This document shows positions 36,501-49,800 of a stretch of DNA of 64,000 bases, in pieces (position 1 is the first letter of the stretch; each line of letters begins with the position of its first letter). This DNA is from Lingula anatina (Eukaryota > Brachiopoda > Lingulata > Lingulida > Lingulidae), in the NCBI RefSeq assembly GCF_001039355.2, contig NW_019776002.1, positions 252,414 to 316,413 of the forward strand, in the 5' to 3' direction. A program made the translations under genes and the position numbers. The notes beneath the pieces were generated by a model. That model saw only the letters and a program-made list of their open reading frames with translations, made no database searches and was not told the DNA's origin.

Positions 36501-39500
36501 CGGCAGGGGAGCACAATAAAGTCCCCTACTCCATTAACTAGCGTAATTGCCCTCTATTGCCTCATGCACAGAGCGGGTGGGCTCAAGGCCTTATTGAATA
36601 TTGACTATTTATTTTATAAATCCTAAATAAACAATGGGAATGGCCGTTGATAAGTTGGAAGCATTTAACTGTAATAATGTTTTCCTGCTTTTATGCCTGC
36701 CTCCGCAGTGAAGTTGCTGGGGACAGTTTCTATCTTCAACCTCATACCAGGTCAACCTCACTCCCTTCTGTCCCTCAATTACCCCCCCCCCCGGCCGCCT
36801 TCCCTCATTTCACAGCCTAAGAAACATATTAGAGAGATTGATATTTGTCAGCATTTTCCTGTTTCTTTGTCTCCTGTGACCTGTTGTACAAAGTTACAAG
36901 AAGCACATTCTTTTCTAACCACAAGTCTTTATTAAGTCCAAGGTGTGGGAGATGCAATACACAATGCCTGAGAAACTAAAACCCTGGTAAAGGAAGTGGT
37001 GACGTACCTTAGATTAATAGAGCTCTTAAATGTCACCAAGATAATAGAAAACATTATATGTAAATGTCAGCAAGAATGCAAGAACAGTTATCCAGAAATG
37101 AAGTCTTCAACTTATTTCAGCCACATCTACCTCAGCTATGACAATTGACAGCACATCCACGTCTTAAGGCACAAAAATTAACTGGGGTATGAAACATTTT
37201 TACATTTTATCATAAAATGAAAACTTATATGTGTTTCTGCTCTGCTTAAACTCCTGCTAAATAAGATGTATGCACACTGCTCTCAAAAGTTTTTAAAAAA
37301 AAATCTAGTTTAATACACTAAGTTAGGAATAAATAATGTAACACTGATGAAACCAAGGGGCTCCACACAGAATCACTGGTGCTTTCTTCTATGTACTCTA
37401 GCTAGCTCTTTCAATTCAAATAAAACATCCTGATTCTCTACGAGTATGAATCTTATGTACCTTTTTCTTATTATAACAAGCGTCAGATATTGTCACTAGA
37501 TACCAAACCAGTTAGTGGTAAGAGGCAGGAAGGAGAAAAGGAGAGAGGGTGGAGATCAGGGCATTGACATGAAAGTGTGTCAAATTAACTTGTGCTCAAT
37601 ATTCTGGCACAGGAATGAAGGAATTTCTTCACTGAAGAGAGTTATCTGGACACCATCGCACACTGGTGGTTAAATAACAAAATTTGGAATTTTTTTTTTA
37701 TTGATGTATGTACACCTTCACAAAATAGGTACAACTAACAAACATGGACATAGACAGCTAATAACACTGTACACAAATGTATGACAAGTTTTATTATTAT
37801 TTTTTTCCTTCTACAAAACAACCAATCTTTCTGTCCCATTACATGTACTTACACATACCCGCCAGAACAGGCTGAATATTAATATCATCAAAAGTTAAAG
37901 GATTATGCTAGGCCACAAAATGTGCTAATTTCCCACAGAATTAACTTATCACACCACAGGTTATAAAGCCATATAACATTGCATAATACAAGTATTTATT
38001 TTCTGAGTTCAATCCTGATACCATGATTATGGGGTCAGCTTAATGTGATAGAGGTGCTGTTATTGTGGTGTTTACTCTAGTAATTGGTCATTTACTGTTA
38101 AATACCATCACAATACTTCTAGCAGACAGATTTCTATGGACAATCACAGGTCACAGCCTCCATAAACATTGAACTAGTACCAATAAAGACCAGTTTAAAA
38201 TAATATGATTATGTACATAAACCTTAAATTAAGCAGTCTTACAAAATTGCTCTGTGTATGAGTATCAAGCTTCAAAATTCCTGATATGATTGGCAAGTCC
38301 CACGTTAAACTGTTATGTATACACATGCATCTTCAACCCCCGCACTAGTGTTGTGTCTATAGTTTATTTCTCCAGCCATATCAGTTAAATCAACTGCCAT
38401 CTCTGTCACGTCTACATATAGGAGGGATGTTGCCTGCCCAAACAAACCACAGGTTGCTAATATGGCACTAATCTGTTTAATAAAAACACGTTAAAATCAC
38501 AACAAAAGGTTTCATAAAAATAATCAATTCGGGTATCTTTGTGATCTACATAATGGGGAAGGTGTTCTCAGGAAAGGTCTTGGTGTCACTTAGGGCACAA
38601 CTGCTCTCTCACCAGAATCTAAAAATAAAACCAGAAATTGATTTCCTAAAGAAAAAAAAAGGATCAATACATCATGTAGAGTGATGTACACTGGGAAGCA
38701 AAGGCATGAAATGCATACCCGACATCCTGTTATATATACATGGTCCTGCCACCAGAGGATCTATAGATATGACAGGGAGGATGTGGGATGAAGTGCAGAA
38801 AGATGTGGGATATAGTGTGGGACAATGCGGGATATTGTCCAGGATGTTATGGGATAAAGTGTGGAACAATATGGGATAAATTTTGGATTAATGTGGAATG
38901 TAGTATGGGTCAGAGTGGGATAGTGTGGGACAATGTGGGATATTGTGGGGTGTAATGTGGGGCAATGTAAAACAACATGGGATAAAGTATAGGACAATGT
39001 GTATGTGTATAAGGACAGTCAGTAGCATGTAGCAGTAGTAAGGGCCTGTATCATGAGATGGTGAAAGCTTTTGAACTGTTAGAACTGGCAAGCCAAATCT
39101 GTTCAATTTCCTTAGCTATACTGACCAAGACAATCACAAGTTTTCCTGGGAGCTAGATTAAAAACTAAAAAAAGAAAATTCAGTCATCTTGTACGCAGGC
39201 TTAAATGCACTGTGTAAAGGTCCACAGAGTACATCTGTCACTGGTCAACTTTGTCATGGCCTTTTATTTCAAATCTACTTTTAGACAAAATGAAAATAGA
39301 TGGCTATTTGATATTGCACAAGTGAAAAAAATATCTTATCTGCAGTGAAAAAGTGTTTTCTTTTCTACATCTTAACAACATCTAGCTGACATGATTTTAA
39401 TGAATAGAAACCTTTTCTTTCGAAAAAAAACTTTATTACTACGCCAACAATCTTCTAAAGCCATTGTGTGTGTGTGATGCTAATACCAGTTCTGTTAGAG

Positions 39501-42500
39501 ACTGGACAAGAACCAGAGGGCAGTAGGTGGTCTGAGAGGTCATGTACCGTGGTCAAAGTGTGAGCTGGGTCAGTGACACCAGGGTGTGTACTGTGGTCAA
39601 AGCGTGAGCTGGGTCAGTGACACCAGGGTGTGTACCGTGGTCAAAGCGTGAGCTGGGTCAGTGACACCAGGGTGTGTACTGTGGTCAAAGCGTGAGCTGG
39701 GTCAGTGACACCAGGGTGTGTACCGTGGTCAAAGCGTGAGCTGGGTCAGTGACACCAGGGTGTGTTGGGCTGGCGTCCCCGTCCCAGGCATAGCCACAGT
39801 TAGAGTACATTACAGGTGACTAACCACAATCAGCTGATGCTAGGGTAATGAGGTGCACAGGCTCAGGGCACGGCCGCCGTCGCCGAAAGCACGCCAATTC
39901 TTTACTAAAGAAAAACTTCAATGGGGTGTTGAAAGGCCTGTTATGTGTGTCGGCCTACATAACTTGCCGTAATGGACAATGGGCCGGCCAAAAAGCATCA
40001 AATATCACCTACAATCACCATGCCAAAAAGGTCAGTCGGAACATTATGATTTTCATGAATGGGCTGAAAGCAACCCGTCAGATAAATATTATTGGAATGC
40101 GTCAACAAAGAATCGAGTCAGATATTTTTATTCTCTACTTCTCATTCATGAAGTTTGTCTGAGTCTAGATTTAATGGAGGGCCGTTTTTCTATTTTTCTA
40201 TAGGTATGCCTAGACCCCCACGGCAGAACCTGATACAACAGTTATTTGCCCATACAATTTCTTCAATAACTATTTACTTTTCCGGTCGATCCCTCTCTTT
40301 GACCAAGGATAATGTTATTAAGTCCACCAGATTGGGGGAACGGCTGAGATTAAAACTGAAATGAGCTTAGTTAGTTGTACTGTATCACCTCTGTGTTGAC
40401 CAGTGCTGGGAAATTGACCAAAATTTTAATTTTTCATAAACAATCCACAGCAGAGGAGAAATGAAATCAAAGCAATCAGTGAATCAGTAGCAAGCCATCA
40501 AGTCCACAGCAAGGGGGCAGCACTGGAGTCAAAAGTCTGGTGTAGGATAAAATCTGGATAAACTGAAAAGTCACATATTTTGTAGGCAATAGACAGCTGA
40601 TCTACGATCTACGCAAATTCCAGCAATTTTCCCTAAACTTGGTATTTACCTGCACCTGTTTCTAGGGAAGTTTTCACCAAGATTCTAGAGATTTTTATTG
40701 ACATTGAAATTTCATTTTACACTTATCCAAACTATCTCTCCACCTGTTGGTGGGCTGTGAGCTTCTAGTCTGCGCTGTTTTCAAACAAACACGTCCAATC
40801 TAAATATTGACCCAGAACATAAGCCTCCCAAAAATGGACCGTCTGAAAGTGAATCTCTGCTAGTTATCCATACATGACTCAAGATTGTCTTTTCAATCAT
40901 CTGTGTGTTCACCTGTATTTTACCAAGCCATCACAGCTACTTACGCTGTCAGCTGTAATAAATACATGCTTCCACCTCCAGACAGTAGTGCACCTTAATT
41001 CAACATGATTATAAATCAAATTGACTTATTTATGATTCTGCTCTGAGCACATATTTTATCAGGACTTGATGTCGAAGTACAAAATGCGTGTGAAATGCTC
41101 TTTGTCTCAGGTAGTCTCCACGTGCAAGCCCAAGTCTGCTCCCCATTCTCAGACAACAGAATAATGTTGTCAGTTGATTTCTCCATAGGCACAGTAGCAC
41201 TTGTAATACAGTCTCTTACGCCCCTCCAAATGGATTTTATCATAAAAGACCTGGCTATCAAATGCCTCGTTAAACTGGATAGAGCACAATGGCCAAGGTA
41301 GTAAATATTTTTTTCTAGAGGATGAAGTAGTCAAAGTGAGCTAAAAGGCATATATTCAGTTTCAGCTTGCAGATTTACCAGTAATAGCCAACTGAATGCA
41401 AAATTGCTTGCTCAATTGAAACAATAGTTCTTCCAAGAAGCAGAATCAGGTCTGGCCAAGAAAAGCAATGGAATGAAAGAAAATGATCAGAAAAGTGTGT
41501 GTGCACCAGGGTTTACATGACTGCGCAGCTGACGAGCTGTTCACACATCTCAAAGCATACTGAAGCTAGCTGGAGTAGTACAGACAACACTGGAAGTAGC
41601 ACTCTTATGTTGCAGATAGGTTTACTGGTCAATGGCCATTCAGGTCAAGACACCATTCAGACACTTAGGCTCTATTCCCATAGATTTTAGATCAATCTAT
41701 CCCCGCGGGGAGTCTCACTAGATTACTTTCAGATAATCCGACTTAAATGTCCGTCCCGCCTACTACAAGCTGTAAGGGGGTAATTAACTTTCATGTCCGC
41801 CCGGCTGACAGCTATTTAGCGTGAACCCCCAGGGAGTTAGGTCGATCTAAAGTAGATCGATCTAATCTCTGGAAATGGGGTCTTAAATGTCCAAGTGCTG
41901 ATCCCTAATTATAACTAGTGGAATATGTGTGTGGTACAAGTGTAATGTGTGGTGTTTGTTTTCCAGAATGTAGATTTTCAGTGACTGGGTCTGTGCAGTT
42001 TCATATGGAACAGTAAGGAACAAAGCCAGCATTATTACCTCAAGCTTTACAAATGTGAAAACATAGTTTAGTAAAGAACAAAGCCATCATGGAAATACTG
42101 GTATCAGCGTGGTGGTTTAATATACCAGCATCTACCAGAGTGGTATTCTCTCCACATTATACATCTCACACTACCTGTTTCTAATTTCACAAATTATCAA
42201 AATTAAAGGGATAACAACTGTTCATTTTGGCAAAAAAATGAATTTTCCTGAGGTAAAGGATAATTCCCCATACTGAGCAATGGTTAATGAATCCATTCCC
42301 ACATTCAAAGTTAGTCCCTGTTTTTTTTTTTTTTTTTGTTTTTTTTCTAAAAGGTTTGGTTTTTCGTAATTTTCTATGGAGGTCACGTGATGTGATGACA
42401 AGCACAAATTACAGAATAATTGGGTTAACCAACATTTAGGTGGTAATATAGAATTTGTTATATTTCTATGAGTTGTTTACAATGTATTTATTGTGAAATA

Positions 42501-43708
42501 TGGATATCATACGAACAGTTGTTATCCCTTTAATCTCTGGAGTGATATAATTTCGACACTAACATCCCAAAGAGACAAATAAAAGATGTTTCAATTTACC
42601 ATATGGCCCAGGTAGTTTCAAGTTTCAAGTTACTTAGAAAGTCACCAATATCCTGGTTGTTTTTTCACAGAAACATCCTTCATACAGCACTGCACACTTG
42701 TTTACACTGTTAACAAATGTTGAGGAAAAGGTTTGTTAAGGAAATATAATAATTCAATGTTAGGAAAAAATGGTCAACATCAATCTTAGCAGGACATGTG
42801 AAGCCTACGCATGACAACAACGTTACCTGTTTTCTTGTGAATGAAAAATAATCTCAAAGAACCCATCCTTATTTTCTATTCACTATTTGCATTAATCCTA
42901 TAATATGAAAGAGGAAAACGTATATAATATTACATCTGTTACAATGTTTGTCATACAGGCTGTTTTATTTCTACAAGAAACATCAAAACCCCTTGTCTGG
43001 AGTAAGTTTAATATAATGTATTAAAATTAAAACACACGCCTGCTCTCTTCAATATTGCTGACTCACACGCCAAAAGCAGGTGTTACAAGCATATTGTTTT
43101 AAAATTATCCAAGAAAGATAACACATCCCAGCAAGCCATCAGTGTACAGCAACTGACATCTATGTAGGTCAAAATGCTCACATAGAATTGTATCAGTGCT
43201 GTTCTTGATGCAGAGCCAGATATAGCTGTTAGTGGTTACATCCTGTTAAACATTAAAAATGCAATGAATGTAATGTCAATCATGTATTTCCTCTTTTCTT
43301 GTTAACTATAAGAATAGTGCTATTTGGGAAAATATCCACTTATCAGTCAAGGAATAAGCAGATCTGATATTTGTGCAGGGATCAATCATGAATTTATCAG
43401 ATGCAACAGCCTGTAAAAGGAAATCCTGATATAAATACATAATATGCTGGTTAACAGGACAAAGGCAACTGTGGACCTAGTGGGTCAGCCTGAATACAGC
43501 TCTCTATATCCTCTCTAGATCCTGTTCTGTTCCAGGCCTCTATACATCTACATGGCCATTTACTGCCTTAAAAATATGTATTGCTGGAGCCTGTGTGGAA
43601 TCTGGAGAAGCAGTGCTCCCCAGCCCTCCACCTGTCTGGAAGGTGTCACCTTACTGTAACCTCACTGGTATTCTAGCCTCTACAGGATGGCTGACTGACC
43701 TATGCCCA

Positions 43709-43800
<92 letters not shown>

Positions 43801-46800
43801 GTAGATCTGGCCATATGTTCATGATCAGGCCAATGAACTCCTAATTCCAGAAATACAAATATATCTCACCACTGACAAAAAATCCCAGGCAGAAAAGAAA
43901 ATCGGATATTAAAAGTTTTCCTTGTTTCTATTTCCCCTTGAATATTCTCAAGATTAAATGCACCCTTTTTCTCTTGGTGTCTTAAATTATATAAGACTAT
44001 CGTCCTGGCTGATTTTAGGGAATTATTCTATTTGTAAGATAAAGAGAATTTTATTTTAGGTATCAGATAGCTAAGTATGTAATTACTCCAGTTATCAAGT
44101 AATGTGCCACACAATGTGGTCATCCACCACGTGCTGCTCACACTGCATTGGTGACAAATTTTTATCAACAGACATTTCAAAGTCATTTAAGTCAAAAGCT
44201 TTGAATTTTTTTCACGTATGAAAAAAAAAGAAGACAAAAAGAAACCCCTTGCACACATGATTTTGCTATGTTCAACCCTTCCTAGTTTCCTCATACGTCA
44301 AAACATGAAAAACACACACACAAACACACACACACACACACAAAAAAAACAAAAAAACTGGTTACTTTACAGTTGTTGGTTCAAACAACCATAATTTGTA
44401 CTCAATTTTTTGTTCGTTATTTTTAACGATAACAGTGGAATTAAACATAAATATTCTTTCCTTGTCCTCTGCAACATGAATATTTTCATTTCATTAATCT
44501 TAAATAATATAGATATCTGCCGCACCCCTCCCGCCACCAGATCATGATATGGGGATTAATTCACCAGCTTATTACACAGACTAAGAAGGTAAAACAGCAC
44601 GAGAGCTTACGCTATATAAATACATAGTAACAAGTTACTGTATCAAGATCTAAACAGCAGGCCCGCCTGGCCTTATCACACCAAGCAGCCAGCAAGCCAG
44701 ATAGCGCTGTGTCTTGTAATTCATCAGCAGGCCAGAGTACAAAGTTTATGTGTACCCTGGGCCAGTCTGACACACCTTCATGGGAGATGAACAGGTGGGG
44801 TGTAATCTCCCAGCTCATGCCCTGCGCCTCCCCATGTCCCTAGATGTTTGGACCTGGAAATTCTATACACTGACCCCTGGCCTAAAACAATCAACATGGG
44901 AGTCATACTGCTCTCACAAGCAATGGCTTTTCTAATGTTCACAAATATAAGAGGTTTAACAGTGTATTTTCTTCAATTAGCTGTTTAGAAAAGAAATCTT
45001 CCTGGGTTAAGTCACAGATCACTTTGTATAGAACAAACTAATATACTATTCAATAATGAGTAATCATCACCTGTATCCAATTCTTAATGAGACTCTCATC
45101 TGAACTATTTCCCTGTTTAATTTTTTTTAACTGGGAGGGGGGAGGGGGGGTGGAGGGGTGATTACAGAAGCTTGACATCTACAACAAATATTTTGTCTGT
45201 AAATCAATTTGAAATGACTCACATCTTAAAATACACTTTTGCTTTCACCTCTGAACCATGCATTGTTTCCCGTTGACACTAGGTCTAAACTTCATCTCCT
45301 GTCAAGTCACTTATTGTAGGGGCCATTTCCAATGAAACTATCATTCTTTGTAGACTGATCCTACTCTGTGGGGACTCCTGCTGAATGCAATCAGATTAAC
45401 AAATTAAATGCCTTCTCTTGTTTCTAACATACTCATATAATCACCAGCTTTTCTGTATTCTACTCTAGGAGAAGGTCTGTAAATGATTTAATCTGTTAAT
45501 AGTTGGGATTGATCTACTTAGAACAATAACTTCGTTGGGAATGGGCCCTTGGTCTAAAATCCCTCTCCCATCCAGTGCCTTATTAAAGACTTGTGGTCTT
45601 GATCAGCTTTACAAAACACTACAATACAATACAGCAGCCAGTCCTCATTTAGAGCTATAAAACTGACCACAGACCACTTTGGCTGTCCACTACTGCTACC
45701 AGTGTGGTTAACAAAGACCAGACACTTTCTATTTCTACCTCACCACAGATATGTGTGAAACTGGGCTATTACTGTTGTCAGACAGAGAGAGACTTCAGAG
45801 ATCAATAACATATCACAGCAATCATACTAAACTGTCTGAAATAGAATCCAAGACTGCCTTGGAGCAAGGGATTTTATGCTGGTGTTCAACAAACTCAGCC
45901 GATCTCCTCAACCTGCCAGCTGTCTTTATGTATAAACTATACACATAACAATTTCATATTCTTTCTTAATGAAGGTAAATTCATCAATTAGGTTATTTGG
46001 TATACACATCTTTCATAGTCTGATGAAGTATTTTTCTTGTCTACCAGTCAAATACGTAATTGGACATTAGGACAAATCAACTATTTAATCTTGGACACGT
46101 GTTTGATTGGACCAGATAATATTTAACAGTTATATAATCAAAGAAGACAAATATACCATTCAGGTGATAAATTAAGACATCTTTGATGTTCAGATAAACA
46201 AAAACATTTTCACTAATGGTCCAACACACAGCAGGAGCACAATGTCACACAAACTAAATCACCCCCAGCAATCGTGATTATAACATTTAAATTACAGACA
46301 TTTCATTGCTAGGACCAGGCCCAGCACCCAGTGGTTGACTCAGGGCTAGTGTCTTCACACAGGACAATATACCAAGGTATGTAATCTCCTGGCCTGTCCA
46401 TCACTCACTAAGATAACCATCTCAAAGGGTGCAGTCCACTCTTGACCAATAAAACATAAATGATAACAAATAAGTACCAGGTAGTTAACTGTGACTGGCC
46501 TTCAGTACAGGGCCGTCTCACCCATATCTTATACATTCCATCAGGGCGGAGATCTGCTTTAACCTGTACGTTACAACTAGACGACCGAGTTCAAAATCAC
46601 GGGTTTGCAGGCCGAGTGCCCGAAGGTCAACTTAACTGACCAGCTGGCTGCCCCGCATTGTTGAACCTGGATTGATCACTGAAAAATAGTTTTTTAAATA
46701 TCAGGTTATGGTTACAGGGACCATGTGCCCCTAACACTAAATGTTGTAAATACTGAAAAGGTTAGCATAAAGTACAATCACGTCGTTTCAACATAGAAAT

Positions 46801-49800
46801 TGAATGTGATCATAAATATGCAGCAAAAGTTTCTGAGCTTCATAAATAAAATCTCATAAGCCTGGTCAATAATTCTACTTCCTGATTCTAGCTCCAGTGC
46901 CCCCCCCCCCCTCCCTCCCTTACTATAACTCCACACCTACAGGAAGTGTCATAATACAACAACTATACCAGCATTACACCTAGTACTCACTGTGGGAGCG
47001 TGTAGGTGTAAACCAGTACTAAACGTATCAAATTCTCGAATTCCAAGCTTCAATTTTAGCAAACTGGTTTTTTTAAAAAAAAGGCAAAACCTAGACAATA
47101 TTGTTGAAAAAATGTCAGTGGTGTCTATTACTATACAAAAGATATTATGTCTGCATAACAGGCAAGACCTTCTTTTTCATATGCAGATATCTGTTTGAGG
47201 TTCGCTGTGAGAGGCAAGAGTCTGACTAGTGACGTCACCAAGGCCCTCTGCTGTTACAAGCCACTTACTGGACACTAGTGCCCCTGACAGTTTGAACTAA
47301 AATGCAGGTATGATTTCCTGGGACAGCCCTATATTCCGAAAACTAAAGAAGCCTCTATCAGTCGAATTCAATTCTAAAGGCCTGCTATTCCAAAGGTATG
47401 AGGGTCTGCCATTCAGAAGGTCCTCTATTCCAAAATAGTTTATTGATGCTATGGCTTAAACTAATTTTGTAAGTTGTATCAGGGCACTGACCTCCATGTC
47501 AAAGAATTATCCATGTAAAATTTGCTATCTTTGTGTACCTTCTGATTAGTGGACGTTTGGAATAGCAGACCATCGAAATAAGGAAGCGCAGACATTGATT
47601 TCAGAGACGAAACATAGGTGCCCCCCTTTTTTTCCATAATAGCCAAGTAAAGCAGAAAACAGTTGGCAGTGGCCTGGATTACAGAGGAAATACACTGGGG
47701 GAGAGGAGGGGATAGTAACAAGCACCTGCTTCCTAATGTTAGGTCTTTAACCTTGTTTGATAAAAAATATCTATGCAGAAGCCTGGAATCTGCTCTCAGA
47801 TTTCCTTGGTTTTCAGGCCCTGATCAGATGGTGGGGAGCGCCAGTACTGCTACCTGACCAGGTAAGTAGCCAAGATGCCTTAACCTACCATCATCATTAG
47901 CCACATTATCTGCCACTGAAGTATTCCCCAGAGTGGGAAGAATGCTCTCCTCTTTCATCAATATCTTCACCATCTGAGAGACTTACTACATCTACTTGCT
48001 TGCAGGGTGCACTGGGAACTACAACATCCTCACTACTAGAACATGCTACACACTAGAGTCTAACGCCACCCTATCCAATATGATAAAACTTTGGTATAAG
48101 GAACATCTCCACTCCTTTTGATTTCAGAGTTTAGCCCTATTAAAACACCTTCCTAAAACAGGACTTTGAAAATATTTGGGTAAAACTAACAATATACTCA
48201 ACCATAAGTCAACATTGAGGTTACAAGTCTGCTGCTAAGATCAAACAAAGACAGTATTCTATTACTGAGGAGTTGAGATCAATACAGGACTTTTTGATCT
48301 TTGCCAGTCCTGATAATGCCAGTAGAGCAGTATATGTCACAGACAGACAGACATGTTTGCCTCTACATGCTAAATACTCATGAATTCATCTATTTTCCAA
48401 TTTGTCTGAGATGTTGCACAGTAATATAAAAACACTTAGATGGCAAAAATAGAAAAACACATCTGACTGTGAGTAACCCTTTCCCTCAGCTTTTTAAGTT
48501 TTTAAGTTCAACTGAAATATTTCATTTTTTAAACAAATGTAGTCTTCTGACAAAATTTTATAAAGATTTAATGATTTAATTAATGTAAAACAAAACCATA
48601 AATGATATCTTAATCTCATTTCTTTTATGATCCACTGAAACACGGTAATAATAAATACAAAAAAATAAATTTTAAAAAAATCATAAAAAGATGCCCTTTT
48701 TTATTTTGAAATCTCCACCATAATGCTGGTCACTTGTACTAGGCCACCTTCAAGCTGTTTCCAGATTCAAGCATATAATGATAAAGTAAGTGTTTGAGAA
48801 CAGCTAACCAGCGTAAAGTAACTTTTCCGCCATATTGCTTAACATACATAATGCATATTGTTTTACAAGCTGTTATTATCTTACACCTTGGTAAGCTTTA
48901 GATCAGCTTTGCGGCTCAAATTTCACAGGCATTCAAGTCTGGAAATCAGCCATGAAGAGAAAGCATCCACATATTACTACCGCCTCAATGCCACATAACT
49001 AGAAATTGACCAATAAAGCATTGGGCTACATTAATTATTGTCAGACGGCTTTGCCTGAGATTTCCCATCAGTTAAGTACCAATATCAAAGCCTGCTTGTT
49101 ACCATCTACACATTCCTTAGGTTGGTATGTCAGACACTGGTAAAGAGGCACTGGCACACTTGGTCATCTGTCTTAGAACTGGGGCAACGTCTTTATTCTT
49201 ACCCTCTCGTCTTTAACAAAAAAAAAAAAAAAAAATTGGTGCTGGGGGGGGTTTGAAATATATTATATGAAAATATTCACTTTACTTCACTTCATCATAA
49301 TGTTGGTGAATTATATACTTATATAAAAGCAGAAATAAGCTGATGGGCAATGGCTTGGGGGGGGGGGGGGAGATATTAAGATATTCTGGTCATATTTTCC
49401 CCTGCCCATCTTGTGGTTACGGTTGGAGATGTTTGAGGCATGAAGACAAGATAAGAACCCAGGTGAATCCGTGCAGAAAAGAAGACAATCAGCCTAGTGT
49501 GAGAACTCCACATTGAACTTGGAATCTTAATAGAAAAGTCATTCCAACTGTCTCGTTACTCTCGTTCTTGTACTAAATTTTGGTTACTACAGACACACCA
49601 ATAGCATATTTGACTTCAGTAATAGATAATTTTAATGGCTACTTCTGGTGCAAAGAGGGGTCAAATATACGGCAAATACCTTTAAATCTATAACAAATGA
49701 AGTCAGATAGAGAGAAAGAGTTCTTTGATAAGATGAAAAGTTATCAACCATAAGTTTCAAGTTAAAAGACATTATTTTAATGCAACATATTCTATCTTGC

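Noticed and set aside
39543-39762. CRISPR-like array of regular repeats
   Set aside because: The 44-bp units are contiguous, without unique spacers, in an animal intron; this is a minisatellite. The same holds for the arrays at 12664, 27151 and 29886.
39848-40203. Overlapping frames of 104 and 74 codons in the large TRIT1 intron
   Set aside because: No recognisable domain, no clear splice or promoter context, and TRIT1 needs no residues from here. Kept only as a possible regulatory island.
43595-43798. Open frame with a long Tyr-Ile repeat
   Set aside because: It is a translation of the (AT)n microsatellite; likewise the His-Thr frame at 6930-7256 and the Pro/Ser-rich frames at 60467-61027 are simple-repeat artefacts.
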